A stretch of 64,000 nt of DNA, taken from the NCBI RefSeq assembly GCF_047730165.1, contig NZ_CP159834.1:62001-126000 (forward strand). Direction: 5' to 3'. Below, piece by piece: positions 16,555 through 25,168 of the stretch. The position numbers and the translations under genes were made by a program. The stretch comes from Patiriisocius sp047730165 (GTDB lineage: Bacteria; Bacteroidota; Bacteroidia; Flavobacteriales; Flavobacteriaceae). Numbering within the stretch: position 1 is the first letter of the stretch; each line of letters starts with the position of its first letter. The notes below the pieces were generated by a model that saw only the letters and a program-made list of their open reading frames with translations, searched no databases and had not been told where the DNA came from.

Positions 16555-17547
16555 ATGAAGAATATACTAAACAAACTAATCAACCACGAGCGCTTATCAA
16601 AGGTGCAGGCAAGAGAGGTTTTGGTTAATATTTCTGAAGGGAAATATAACCAAAGTCAGATTGCGGCTTTTATGACCGTTTATATGATGCGAAGTATCGG
16701 TATTGAAGAACTCGAAGGTTTTCGCGATGCACTATTAGAATTGTGTATTCCCGTAAACGTCAGTGATTACAACACCATAGATTTATGTGGCACAGGCGGC
16801 GACGGAAAAAACACCTTTAACATAAGCACCTTAGCGTCATTTGTGACTGCAGGTGCCGGCGTTCATGTCACTAAACACGGAAACTACGGCGTTTCTTCTA
16901 TTAGCGGAAGCAGTAATGTAATGGAACAATTGGGCATCAAGTTTAGCAATAATAACGACCATCATAAAAGATGCTTAGACGAAGCAGGAATTTGCGTATT
17001 ACACGCGCCCCTCTTCCACCCTGCAATGAAAAATGTAGCGCCTATTCGCAGAGAACTGGGTGTAAAAACATTCTTTAATATGTTAGGCCCTATGGTAAAT
17101 CCCGCTTTTCCTAAAAACCAATTAGTAGGTGTTTTTAACCTTGAGTTGGCTAGAATATATGGATATCTATATCAAAAAGGCACAAAGAATTTTGCGGTAC
17201 TCCACGCCATGGATGGCTACGACGAAGTGAGTTTAACGGGACCGGTAAAAATGATAAGCAATGCTTCGGAAATAGTATTGACTCCAGAGAGTTTCGGAGT
17301 TAAGAAGATAGCCCAGAGCGACATTTATGGAGGAGAAACAGTAAAAGAATCTGCTCATATTTTTTCTGAAATATTAAGTGGAAATGGAACCGAGCCACAA
17401 AATAACGTGGTCTGCGCTAATGCGGGATTAGCAATATCGACAGTAACTGGATCTACGATACAAGAAGGATTTAATAAAGCGAAAGAAAGCTTGATGTGCG
17501 GGAATGGGTTGAATGCTTTGAATAAAATTAGGCAATTGAGTACGTAA
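16555..17547 (+). CDS. trpD: anthranilate phosphoribosyltransferase
   Basis: 330 residues. Transfers phosphoribose from PRPP to anthranilate. The glycine-rich PRPP site GTGGDGKNTFNIST is followed by AGAGVHVTKHGNYGVSS and SGSSNVMEQLG, and later by NPAFPKNQLVGVF and DEVSLTGP. The start codon follows the trpG stop by one base. A copy of CTTCGGAAAT lies inside this gene (17264). Separated from trpC by an 86-bp gap carrying an inverted repeat. Confidence 0.96.
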   Translation: MKNILNKLINHERLSKVQAREVLVNISEGKYNQSQIAAFMTVYMMRSIGIEELEGFRDALLELCIPVNVSDYNTIDLCGTGGDGKNTFNISTLASFVTAGAGVHVTKHGNYGVSSISGSSNVMEQLGIKFSNNNDHHKRCLDEAGICVLHAPLFHPAMKNVAPIRRELGVKTFFNMLGPMVNPAFPKNQLVGVFNLELARIYGYLYQKGTKNFAVLHAMDGYDEVSLTGPVKMISNASEIVLTPESFGVKKIAQSDIYGGETVKESAHIFSEILSGNGTEPQNNVVCANAGLAISTVTGSTIQEGFNKAKESLMCGNGLNALNKIRQLST

Positions 17548-17563
17548 AAGAGTAACGATTTCT

Positions 17564-17629
17564 GATTGGGGATTTTTGAATATTGCGCTAAAAAAGATTC
17601 AAAAATCGTTAATCCACAATCTCCAATCA
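17564..17629 (+). repeat. inverted repeat in the trpD-trpC gap
   Basis: GATTTTTGAAT and ATTCAAAAATC are an 11-bp perfect inverted pair, flanked further out by GATTGG and CCAATC. The outer and inner arms are separated by an extra ~16 bp on the right side. It resembles a small mobile intergenic repeat inserted within the operon; no ORF is inside. Confidence 0.55.
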
Positions 17630-17633
17630 TATT

Positions 17634-18413
17634 ATGACAATACTAAAAAAAATAACAGAGTACAAAAAACTAGAAGTCGCTGCAAGAATGCAGGCGTTTC
17701 CTCTCTCTGTATTGAAGCAATCCACTTTATTTGCAAGAGACTGTTTTTCTATGGCTAAAAGTGTGGCAGAAGGTTCTGGTATTATAGCAGAACACAAAAG
17801 ACGCTCGCCAAGCAAATCTGTAATCAATGAGAATATATTAGTTCCAGAAGTAGTGAAAGGATATGAAAAGGCCGGTGTGAGTGCCATTTCGGTATTGACG
17901 GATACCAAATTTTTTGGAGGATCATTGGATGATTTATTGGTAGCAAGAGCTTGTGTAAACATTCCATTATTACGAAAAGAATTCATTATTGACCCATACC
18001 AAATCTATGAGGCAAAAGCCTACGGTGCAGATGCGATTTTATTAATTGCAGCCTGTTTAGAAGCAGGTGAATTACAAGAATATTCTGCATTAGCAAAAGA
18101 ATTAGGGATGGATGTATTATTAGAAATACATAACGAAGAAGAACTTAAAAAGTCTCTGCACCCTACTGTAGATTTGTTAGGAGTAAATAATAGAAATCTT
18201 AAAACATTTGAAGTTTCACTTGATGCGAGTAAAGCATTATCAAAACTGATTCCTGATAGTTATGTAAAAGTTTCGGAAAGTGGTATTAGTACTATTGAAG
18301 CGATTCAAGAATTAAAGCCATATGGGTATAAAGGCTTTCTTATTGGTGAACGATTTATGAAAACCGAGGATCCTGGAAAAAGTGCGATGGAGTTTATTAA
18401 AGCGCTTCAGTAA
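17634..18413 (+). CDS. trpC: indole-3-glycerol-phosphate synthase
   Basis: 259 residues, a TIM-barrel enzyme closing the indole ring from CdRP. Conserved segments: AEHKRRSPSKSVI (catalytic Lys), SVLTDTKFFGGSLDDL, LLRKEFIIDPYQIYEA (second catalytic Lys), GVNNRNLKTFEV and SESGIST. Not fused to trpF, unlike the enteric enzyme; trpF starts one base after its stop. Confidence 0.96.
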   Translation: MTILKKITEYKKLEVAARMQAFPLSVLKQSTLFARDCFSMAKSVAEGSGIIAEHKRRSPSKSVINENILVPEVVKGYEKAGVSAISVLTDTKFFGGSLDDLLVARACVNIPLLRKEFIIDPYQIYEAKAYGADAILLIAACLEAGELQEYSALAKELGMDVLLEIHNEEELKKSLHPTVDLLGVNNRNLKTFEVSLDASKALSKLIPDSYVKVSESGISTIEAIQELKPYGYKGFLIGERFMKTEDPGKSAMEFIKALQ

Positions 18414-18414
18414 A

Positions 18415-19065
18415 ATGAAACAGACTAAACTAAAAATATGCGGAATGAAGCACAACGTAGCCCAAGTGGCAGCGTTGCAACCAGACTATTTAGGTTTTAT
18501 TTTTTATACTAAAAGTTCACGTGACTATGAGGATGACGTACTTAATATTTCAGAAAAAATAAAGCGCGTGGGTGTTTTTGTAGATGCGCCTATTTCATTT
18601 ATACTTAAAAAAATTAAAGCTTTTAAACTAGATGTGATCCAACTACACGGTGATGAATCTGTATTTTATATAAACGAAATCAATCAAAATATATTAAACT
18701 TACCTACTAGAGTAAAACAGGAAAACGGAGTCGAAGTTTGGAAAGTCTTTTCAGTCGATGACCATTTTGATTTTAGTAAAATTTTAGTGTATGAGAATGT
18801 GGTAGATAAGTATCTCTTTGACACAAAAGGAAAAGACAAAGGCGGTAATGGTTTCGCTTTCAACTGGAGGGCGTTAAATGACTATCCAAGCACCAAGCCT
18901 TTCATTTTAAGTGGCGGTATCTCCTTGGAGAATATTTCTGAAGTGAAAGAACTATTACAAACAGATTTACCCATTCATGCCATTGATGTGAATAGTAAAT
19001 TTGAAGACAGCCCTGGATTAAAAAATGTGGAAAAATTGAAAAAGTTAATTAAAGAAATAGAATAA
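18415..19065 (+). CDS. trpF: phosphoribosylanthranilate isomerase
   Basis: 216 residues from the ATG reading MKQTKLKICGM, which directly follows the trpC stop; an upstream extension into trpC is rejected. TIM barrel with KICGM (catalytic Cys), DYLGFIFYTKSSR, VIQLHGDE, FDTKGKDKGGNG (catalytic Asp) and PFILSGGIS phosphate-binding loop. Performs the Amadori rearrangement of PRA to CdRP. Confidence 0.95.
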   Translation: MKQTKLKICGMKHNVAQVAALQPDYLGFIFYTKSSRDYEDDVLNISEKIKRVGVFVDAPISFILKKIKAFKLDVIQLHGDESVFYINEINQNILNLPTRVKQENGVEVWKVFSVDDHFDFSKILVYENVVDKYLFDTKGKDKGGNGFAFNWRALNDYPSTKPFILSGGISLENISEVKELLQTDLPIHAIDVNSKFEDSPGLKNVEKLKKLIKEIE

Positions 19066-19067
19066 TG

Positions 19068-19116
19068 CTTCAACAAGCTCAAATTGACAAATAAAGTCAA
19101 ACTGAGCCTGTCGAAG
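19068..19116 (+). repeat. 21-bp-arm inverted repeat in the trpF-trpB gap
   Basis: The arms CTTCAACAAGCTCAAATTGAC and GTCAAACTGAGCCTGTCGAAG match at 17 of 21 positions around the loop AAATAAA. The right arm contains ACTGAGCCTGTCGAAG, a word that recurs between genes in many flavobacterial genomes (from memory, not searched). It would form a strong stem-loop in the operon mRNA. Confidence 0.7.
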
Positions 19117-19130
19117 GGCAACAAACAGAT

Positions 19131-20312
19131 ATGAATTATAACGTAAACGAAAAAGGATATTACGGCGAATTTGGCGGTGCATACATCCCAGAAATGCTGT
19201 ATCCAAATGTAGAAGAATTGCGCCAGAAATATATAAAAGTGATGGAAACTGCTGATTTTCAAGCAGAATTTCAGGACTTGCTGCGAGAATATGTAGGCCG
19301 TCCAACACCTTTGTATTTTGCCAAGCGATTGTCTAAAAAATACGACACAAAAATCTACTTAAAACGAGAAGATCTTTGCCATACAGGAGCGCATAAAGTG
19401 AATAATACAATTGGGCAGATTTTAATGGCGCAGCGTTTAGGCAAAAAACGAATTATTGCAGAAACGGGTGCAGGACAACACGGTGTAGCAACCGCGACCG
19501 TTTGCGCGCTTATGGGACTAGAATGTATCGTTTACATGGGCGAAATTGACATCGCGAGACAAGCCCCAAACGTCGCTAGAATGAAAATGCTAGGAGCAAC
19601 TGTTGTACCTGCCTTAAGTGGAAGTAGAACATTAAAAGATGCTACCAACGAAGCCATTAGAGACTGGATTAACAACCCAACAGACACGCATTATATCATA
19701 GGGAGTGTCGTAGGACCGCATCCATATCCAGATATGGTGGCACGTTTTCAAAGTGTTATTTCTAAAGAAATTAAATTACAATTACAAGAAAAAGAAGGAC
19801 GTGAGAACCCAGATTATGTAGTTGCCTGTGTAGGTGGCGGGAGTAATGCTGCTGGGGCTTATTATCATTTTTTAGATACTCCAGAAGTGGGCCTCATCGC
19901 CGTAGAAGCAGCAGGAAAAGGAATCCATAGTGGAGAGAGTGCCGCCACCTCAGCACTTGGTAAAGTTGGGGTTATTCACGGAAGCAAAACGCTGTTAATG
20001 CAAACAGATGACGGCCAGATTACAGAGCCGTACTCTATTTCGGCAGGCTTAGATTATCCCGGTGTTGGACCTATGCACGCACATTTGTTTGCGAGTGGTC
20101 GTGGCGAATTTATAAGTGTCACAGATGATGATGCGATGCATGCTGGCTTAGAACTTTCTAAACTAGAAGGGATTATTCCAGCAATAGAAACAAGTCATGC
20201 GCTAGCGATTTTTGAGACCCGTAAATTTAAGCCAGATGATGTGGTGGTCGTTAATTTAAGTGGACGGGGTGATAAGGACCTAAATAACTATATAGAATAT
20301 TTTAACCTATAG
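19131..20312 (+). CDS. trpB: tryptophan synthase beta chain
   Basis: 393 residues. PLP enzyme joining indole to serine. The PLP lysine is in HTGAHKVNNTIGQ (about residues 84-96); also GAGQHGVAT, the phosphate-binding CVGGGSNAAGA, and GRGDKD near the C-terminus. It begins ELPYNVNEKGYYGEFGGAYIPEML-like, as expected for TrpB1. It follows a structured 65-bp gap after trpF and precedes trpA by 57 bp. Confidence 0.97.
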   Translation: MNYNVNEKGYYGEFGGAYIPEMLYPNVEELRQKYIKVMETADFQAEFQDLLREYVGRPTPLYFAKRLSKKYDTKIYLKREDLCHTGAHKVNNTIGQILMAQRLGKKRIIAETGAGQHGVATATVCALMGLECIVYMGEIDIARQAPNVARMKMLGATVVPALSGSRTLKDATNEAIRDWINNPTDTHYIIGSVVGPHPYPDMVARFQSVISKEIKLQLQEKEGRENPDYVVACVGGGSNAAGAYYHFLDTPEVGLIAVEAAGKGIHSGESAATSALGKVGVIHGSKTLLMQTDDGQITEPYSISAGLDYPGVGPMHAHLFASGRGEFISVTDDDAMHAGLELSKLEGIIPAIETSHALAIFETRKFKPDDVVVVNLSGRGDKDLNNYIEYFNL

Positions 20313-20369
20313 CCTTTAAAAGAACCAAGACTGCTTCGCTACAGAAAACAAGAAATAAGAGAAAAAAAA

Positions 20370-21131
20370 ATGAATCGAATTACCGAAAAAATAAAAGCTA
20401 AGTCTAAACTCCTCTCCATCTACTTCACCGCAGGATATCCAAATCTTGAGGACACCATTCCCATTCTTGAAAGCCTGCAGGCAAACGGCGTAGATATGAT
20501 AGAAATTGGTTTACCCTTTAGTGATCCTCTCGCAGATGGGCCAACAATTCAAGCAAGTGGAACACAAGCCCTCCAAAACGGAATGACCACTACCCTACTT
20601 TTTGAGCAATTGAAAGACATTCGAAAAACCGTTTCTATCCCTTTGATAGCGATGGGATACTTTAATCCTGTGCTTCAATATGGTGTAGAAAATTTCTGTA
20701 AAAAATGTCAAGAAGTTGGTATCGACGGATTGATTTTACCAGATTTACCTTTGGCTGAATACACAGAACACTACAAAGCTATTTTTGAAAAATACGGACT
20801 CATAAATGTATTTCTAATCACCCCTCAAACCAGCGACGAACGCATTCATCAGATAGACGATGCGAGCAATGGCTTCATATATATGGTAAGTAGCGCCAGT
20901 GTAACTGGATCTAATTCTAGCTTCGGAAATGCGCAAACGGACTACTTTGCTCGCATCAAAGAAATGAACCTCAACAACCCACAAATTGTAGGTTTTGGGA
21001 TTAATAATTCTAAAACTTTCGAGGCTGCCACCAAGTATGCAAGCGGAGCAATTATTGGGAGTGCGTTTATAAACATGTTGACGGAGAAAGGAGTGGATGG
21101 GATTGAGGAATTTGTAAAAGCGATCAGGTAA
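20370..21131 (+). CDS. trpA: tryptophan synthase alpha chain
   Basis: 253 residues. Cleaves indole-3-glycerol phosphate to indole and glyceraldehyde 3-phosphate. Catalytic Glu and Asp are in MIEIGLPFSDPLADGP (about residues 49-64), preceded by YFTAGYPNLED; VSSASVTGSNS and GFGINNSKTFEAA contribute to the phosphate site. The last gene of the trp operon. A copy of CTTCGGAAAT lies within it (20921). Confidence 0.96.
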   Translation: MNRITEKIKAKSKLLSIYFTAGYPNLEDTIPILESLQANGVDMIEIGLPFSDPLADGPTIQASGTQALQNGMTTTLLFEQLKDIRKTVSIPLIAMGYFNPVLQYGVENFCKKCQEVGIDGLILPDLPLAEYTEHYKAIFEKYGLINVFLITPQTSDERIHQIDDASNGFIYMVSSASVTGSNSSFGNAQTDYFARIKEMNLNNPQIVGFGINNSKTFEAATKYASGAIIGSAFINMLTEKGVDGIEEFVKAIR

Positions 21132-21150
21132 TTTTTCCTATTCCGATTTC

Positions 21151-21168
21151 AAGGTTTAACAAACCTTT
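21151..21168 (+). terminator. hairpin after trpA
   Basis: AAGGTTT and AAACCTT form a perfect 7-bp stem with a 3-base loop, 20 bp after the trpA stop. There is no strong U-tract, so a terminator at the end of the operon is only likely. Confidence 0.35.
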
Positions 21169-21235
21169 ACATGAACTAAACACTAGGTTAGACTGATGTT
21201 TTGTATCTTGAAAATTAACAATAAATGAAAAGAAT

Positions 21236-21367
21236 ATGAAAAGGAAATTTGAAAGAACAGTAGAGCAAACAAACCCAACAAATCCTACGGGAAATGTGAA
21301 TCAAGCTAGGACTAATAAATTTGATCCTGAGACGAAGACCATAAAAGAACAACAGGAAAAGAGATAA
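21236..21367 (+). CDS. possible 43-aa basic protein
   Basis: A short frame reading MKRKFERTVEQTN...EQQEKR, hydrophilic and without cysteines. It starts at the second of two close ATGs (the first opens only MKRI). No recognisable family. It precedes the ribosomal protein THX gene by about 100 bp on the same strand. Support is limited to an open frame in an otherwise gene-free gap. Confidence 0.35.
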   Translation: MKRKFERTVEQTNPTNPTGNVNQARTNKFDPETKTIKEQQEKR

Positions 21368-21468
21368 TTACTAAGCACTTAGCGCTGATATTCTCGCCAA
21401 AGTTTATGCCGAGTATTTCTAATAGTTGCCATATAAACGAAATACAGAAATGAACAAAAAACTTAATT

Positions 21469-21597
21469 ATGGGAAAAGGAGACAAAAAAACGAAACGAGG
21501 CAAAATAAGTCTTAGCACTTTTGGAAAGCTACGACCAAAACGCAAAAAGTTTACGTTGCGACCTAAAAAGATAAAAGGCAATGCACCACAAAATTAA
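21469..21597 (+). CDS. 30S ribosomal protein THX
   Basis: A 42-residue very basic protein beginning MGKGDKKTKRGKIS and continuing TFGKLRPKRKK, matching the N-terminal signature (MGKGDxKTxxGKIxxGTxGxxRPxKK) of the small Thx protein that sits at the top of the 30S head. It was too short for a routine 60-codon ORF cutoff. Its stop overlaps the stop of the convergent downstream gene by a few bases. Confidence 0.85.
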   Translation: MGKGDKKTKRGKISLSTFGKLRPKRKKFTLRPKKIKGNAPQN

Positions 21598-22292
21598 TTA
21601 GAGCGATTGGGTAACCAGTCGCTTTTTTGTTGCGTAAAATAAGGGGGGTATTGTTCGATTCTTAAATCGATGCTGTTCTTGTGGGGAAAGGAGACTTTCA
21701 TCTCCTTATAAGCTTTTAAACTCCCTACAGCACGATTAGCAGCACCGCTGGGCGCTGTTAAACAAATCGTATGAATGATTCTTTTTGAAATAGGCAATTG
21801 AAAACTGTGAATTCTCGGCACTTGATCGTGGATTACATTAACGACAAAGCCACTCGCCTTGGCTACTTTTCTAAAAAAGTACTCGGGTCTATTTTTACTG
21901 TTTCCTCCTGTGAAGAGTAAGGTATCCAATTTCGGGTATTTTTCTAATACGGAAATCAAATCCCGAAACTCAACCTCCTGCATTCCTAAATCACTTGCAT
22001 CTATTTTATCTCGCTTTGCTGAAGCTACAATATCAAAGATTCCTATGTTATTATTTATCAATAAAGCTTGCCTTTGCTCAATGGCTTTTTGGGTGGTTTC
22101 AAAAACCAAACCAACATTAAAAATAGAGTTTAAAATAGTCCATAGTTGGCCGTCTATACTTCCGTAGCTAAAGTTTACATCACAAGGATTATACTTGCCA
22201 ATGGTAAAACGTGGTGGTGGCAAAGTACCCACTATTAGTTTTGTGGCTTTCCCTAAGTTAAATGGCGGATATGGATGGGTGTGGCGGAACAA
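21594..22292 (-). CDS. uracil-DNA glycosylase-superfamily protein
   Basis: 232 residues. The segment IVGTLPPPRFTIGKYNPCDVNFSYGS near the N-terminus corresponds to motif I (GxxPxx) with the Asn/Tyr-rich pocket of the UDG superfamily, followed by GQLWTILNSIF. Near the C-terminus, CLTAPSGAANRAVG resembles the motif II loop. The arrangement resembles the hypoxanthine/mug-like branch. It probably removes damaged bases such as uracil or hypoxanthine; the true base specificity is not readable. Cytoplasmic. Confidence 0.7.
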   Translation of the reverse strand: MFRHTHPYPPFNLGKATKLIVGTLPPPRFTIGKYNPCDVNFSYGSIDGQLWTILNSIFNVGLVFETTQKAIEQRQALLINNNIGIFDIVASAKRDKIDASDLGMQEVEFRDLISVLEKYPKLDTLLFTGGNSKNRPEYFFRKVAKASGFVVNVIHDQVPRIHSFQLPISKRIIHTICLTAPSGAANRAVGSLKAYKEMKVSFPHKNSIDLRIEQYPPYFTQQKSDWLPNRSN

Positions 22293-22348
22293 ATTACGAA
22301 TGCTATTTAGTGAGTGGTAACTAGTAAATAGTTTTCTATTTCAAACAC

Positions 22349-23110
22349 CTACCTTATAAAAACGGGCTCATTTTCCTTCTCCGTGTGCTGTTCGCTGTAT
22401 CGATATTCATCGCAGTCAAAGCCTAAAATATCTTGACCATTTTTAGCGTCTGTATCAATAAGGTAACGCGCCATACTCCCTCTGGCTTTTTTAGCGAAGA
22501 AAGAAATGATTTTTAATTTTCCGTTTTTGTAGTCTTTGAATACGGGGCTTATAATGGGCACCTTTAGCAACTTTTTGTTGATGACTTTAAAGTATTCCTG
22601 ACTTGCTAGATTTACAAAAGTTTCGTCATCTTCTAATTCGTCATTTAAAGCTTCGGTCACAGTGTCGCCCCAGAATTGGTATAGATTTTCTTTTCGCCCC
22701 ACTTTTAAGCTTGTTCCCATTTCTAAACGGTAGGCTTGCATTAAATCTAAGGGTCTTAATACGCCATACAGTCCAGATAGGATGCGCAATGTATCTTGCA
22801 GTAGGTCTATCTTCTTTTCTGAAATACTATAGGCATCTAGCCCGGTATACACATCGCCCGCGAAGGCGTAGACTGCTGGCCTAGCATTACTCTTTGTAAA
22901 CGGCGTGGCAAATTCTTTATAGCGCAGATAGTTGAGCTCAGCCAGTTTATCACTAATGTGCATTAACTCGCCAACTGATTTCTTAGACTTTTTCTCAAGC
23001 TTTGCATTGAGTATTTCTGCCTGTGTTAAAAACTGAGGTTGGGTACCACGTGTAGTTGGTAATTTACTTTCGTAATCAAGAGATTTTGCTGGCGAAACAA
23101 CAACTTTCAT
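22349..23110 (-). CDS. yaaA: peroxide stress protein YaaA
   Basis: 253 residues, standard length. The N-terminus VVVSPAKSLDYESKLP is diagnostic of YaaA (DUF328), as are AGDVYTGLDAYS, LSGLYGVLRPLDLMQAYRLEMGT, and NLASQEYFKVI, then KIISFFAKKARGSMARYLI. YaaA binds DNA and limits iron-dependent oxidative damage during peroxide stress in E. coli. Single gene, no operon partner. Confidence 0.93.
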   Translation of the reverse strand: MKVVVSPAKSLDYESKLPTTRGTQPQFLTQAEILNAKLEKKSKKSVGELMHISDKLAELNYLRYKEFATPFTKSNARPAVYAFAGDVYTGLDAYSISEKKIDLLQDTLRILSGLYGVLRPLDLMQAYRLEMGTSLKVGRKENLYQFWGDTVTEALNDELEDDETFVNLASQEYFKVINKKLLKVPIISPVFKDYKNGKLKIISFFAKKARGSMARYLIDTDAKNGQDILGFDCDEYRYSEQHTEKENEPVFIR

Positions 23111-23416
23111 AGGGATCTAATTTTGTATAAAAATAAGAAGAAATGAGGATAAACGGCTCGTATACCTATCTTTAAAATTAATCTAATGATAGAGAACTCC
23201 AATAATGAAGTGAATCATAAATTTGCTGTTGAGTTTTTACTATTTCCGAAGGCATAACGTTTACTTCATTACAAGCATTTACATTTTTTGATAAAATTTA
23301 TTCCAATCTTCACCCGACCTTAATGGGCAACCAAAATAAATTTTAATGTAACAAGTGAGGGCTTAAAAAAAGCAACGCCTCAACTCTTAAAATTTGTGCT
23401 TTCCTTTTTTAAAGTT
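23111..23416. other. intergenic region yaaA-rluD
   Basis: About 300 bp with no ORF of note. It holds one copy of ATTTCCGAAG (23242-23251) and a weak stem TGAGG/CCTCA (23356-23382) with an A-rich loop near the end of the pseudouridine synthase gene. Confidence 0.5.
23242..23251 (+). repeat. decamer ATTTCCGAAG, intergenic copy
   Basis: Exact copy in the yaaA-rluD gap. Confidence 0.7.
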
Positions 23417-24466
23417 TTATTCCATTACGTGCTTACTATAGTTACGCCACTTCTCTAGACAGTCCTCAATATCTTGTGGAATCTTACTTTCAAAACGCAT
23501 GAACTCTCCGGTTGTAGGGTGCACAAAACCCAAGGTTCTGGCGTGGAGGGCTTGGCGTGGGAGTACTTTAAAACAGTTGTCTACAAACTGCTTGTATTTT
23601 GTGAAGGTGGTTCCTTTTAAAATCTTCTCACCACCGTAGCGCTCGTCATTAAAAAGGGTGTGGCCTATAAACTTCATATGCACACGTATCTGATGTGTGC
23701 GCCCTGTCTCTAGTCTACAACTCACTAAGGTGACATATCCAAATCGCTCCAACACTTTAAAGTGTGTCACGGCTGCTTTTCCTTTTTCTTCTGCATCTTC
23801 ATCCTTGAAAACAGTATTCTGTAAACGATTTTTAGGATGACGACCTATGTGACCTTCAATGGTACCTTCTTCTTCATCTAAATTACCCCAAACGAGCGCT
23901 ACATACTCACGCTCTGTACTTTTATTAAAAAACTGCTTAGCGAGATGTGTCATCGCCTCTTCTGTCTTGGCAACCACAAGTAATCCACTCGTGTCTTTAT
24001 CAATACGATGTACTAATCCTGGGCGATTGCTAGAATTGTTAGGGAGATTATCTATATGATGGATGAGTGCATTTATTAATGTACCACTGTAGTTTCCGTG
24101 GCCTGGGTGAACGACCATTCCTGGTTGTTTGTTCACAACAAGTAAGTCATCGTCTTCATAGACAATATCTATATCTATATCTTCTGGCGTGAGCAACATC
24201 TCATAGGGAGGGTGTGCAAAAAGCACCGTCACCACATCATCTGGCTTGACCTTGTAATTAGATTTCACTATGACATCGTTAACAAAAATATTACCCTCTT
24301 TTGCGGCTTTCTGTATTTTACTACGTGTCGCATTCTCAACACGATTCATTAAGTATTTATCTACACGCAAAGGTTGTTGACCCTTGTCTGCGACAAACCT
24401 AAAATGCTCATGAAGATCATCATTTTCAGCTGGCTCTGGGCCCGTAATTTCGTTATTCTCCATCAT
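23417..24466 (-). CDS. rluD: RluA-family 23S rRNA pseudouridine synthase (RluD-like)
   Basis: 349 residues from the ATG at 24466, which overlaps the end of the PASTA gene by 14 bp; a further upstream start is possible but would overlap more. An N-terminal S4 RNA-binding domain (LRVDKYLMNRVENATRSKIQK) is followed by the catalytic domain with LVHRIDKDTSGLLVVAK (catalytic Asp) and LETGRTHQIRVHMKFIGHTL. It isomerises uridines in helix 69 of 23S rRNA if truly RluD; the exact target positions are by family inference. Confidence 0.88.
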   Translation of the reverse strand: MMENNEITGPEPAENDDLHEHFRFVADKGQQPLRVDKYLMNRVENATRSKIQKAAKEGNIFVNDVIVKSNYKVKPDDVVTVLFAHPPYEMLLTPEDIDIDIVYEDDDLLVVNKQPGMVVHPGHGNYSGTLINALIHHIDNLPNNSSNRPGLVHRIDKDTSGLLVVAKTEEAMTHLAKQFFNKSTEREYVALVWGNLDEEEGTIEGHIGRHPKNRLQNTVFKDEDAEEKGKAAVTHFKVLERFGYVTLVSCRLETGRTHQIRVHMKFIGHTLFNDERYGGEKILKGTTFTKYKQFVDNCFKVLPRQALHARTLGFVHPTTGEFMRFESKIPQDIEDCLEKWRNYSKHVME

Positions 24467-25052
24467 CGTTGATTTCTGTGGTGTCACTTCCTGGATGTAA
24501 ACTTCCGGCACCATCGCCTATGACTAAATCTATCACAGTGGTTTTACCTAGCTTCGTCCCGGGGGTTAATTTTTCGCCTTTGTAGCGGAGTTCTAATATT
24601 TCGTCTTTAGCTATATAAGGCCGCGTACTTATCTTTCCTATTTTAAATCCTGTTGCCAATAATGTTCGTTCTCCTTGACGTCTGGTGATTCCAACAACGT
24701 TAGGTACTGGGATTTTTGTGTACCCAGAAGGATTTAATGCCAAGTAGATTTTGCGATCTTCTTTAACTAGTTTTCCTGCCTTTGGTAATTGCTCTATTAC
24801 AGAATACTGCGGATACTCTGGATTGTAATTTGCAGAGTCCATCACTTCATATCGCAAATCCATACCATCTAGCGTATCTTCTACCTTGTCCAACTGCATT
24901 TTTGAAAGGTTAGGCACTTTTATGGTTTCCCCGTGATTTGTGGTACTTTTAAGCCACAACATTAAGAGGAATACTAAAATTACTAATGCGACAACGGCAA
25001 ACAATAACTGCTTGATGAAGGTCTTTGTAAATAGAAATCTAAAAAAGTTCAT
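24453..25052 (-). CDS. PASTA-domain membrane protein
   Basis: 199 residues. A single N-terminal transmembrane helix (about residues 14-34, LLFAVVALVILVFLLML) followed by at least two PASTA repeats, for example TIKVPNLSKMQLDKVEDTL with EQLPKAGKLVKEDRKI, and IPVPNVVGITRRQGERTLLATGF. PASTA domains bind peptidoglycan or muropeptides; here there is no kinase domain, so it is a bare sensor or anchor. It overlaps rluD at its 3' end and shares its promoter. Divergent from ddl, a peptidoglycan precursor gene. Confidence 0.88.
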   Translation of the reverse strand: MNFFRFLFTKTFIKQLLFAVVALVILVFLLMLWLKSTTNHGETIKVPNLSKMQLDKVEDTLDGMDLRYEVMDSANYNPEYPQYSVIEQLPKAGKLVKEDRKIYLALNPSGYTKIPVPNVVGITRRQGERTLLATGFKIGKISTRPYIAKDEILELRYKGEKLTPGTKLGKTTVIDLVIGDGAGSLHPGSDTTEINDDGE

Positions 25053-25071
25053 AGGTCACTAATATAGGGTG

Positions 25072-25079
25072 CAAATATA
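25072..25079 (-). promoter_or_regulatory. TAnnTTTG -7 element of the PASTA-rluD unit
   Basis: Minus-strand TATATTTG, 19 bp upstream of the PASTA gene start. Confidence 0.6.
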
Positions 25080-25113
25080 GCGGGCAATTTACTATCTTTT
25101 TAAAGATAACGAC

Positions 25114-25121
25114 TATTTTTG
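25114..25121 (+). promoter_or_regulatory. TAnnTTTG -7 element of ddl
   Basis: TATTTTTG, giving a leader of about 43 nt to the ddl ATG at 25169. It is divergent to the PASTA promoter. Confidence 0.5.
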
Positions 25122-25168
25122 TTAGCGTGCGTTTGTCACAATCTATTAAACGTTGCAATTTTAAAAGT

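Noticed and set aside
15984..21131. Long antisense frames inside trp genes (for example 15414-15677 on the minus strand)
   Set aside because: They are shadows of the strong trp coding frames; the proteins are not family-like.
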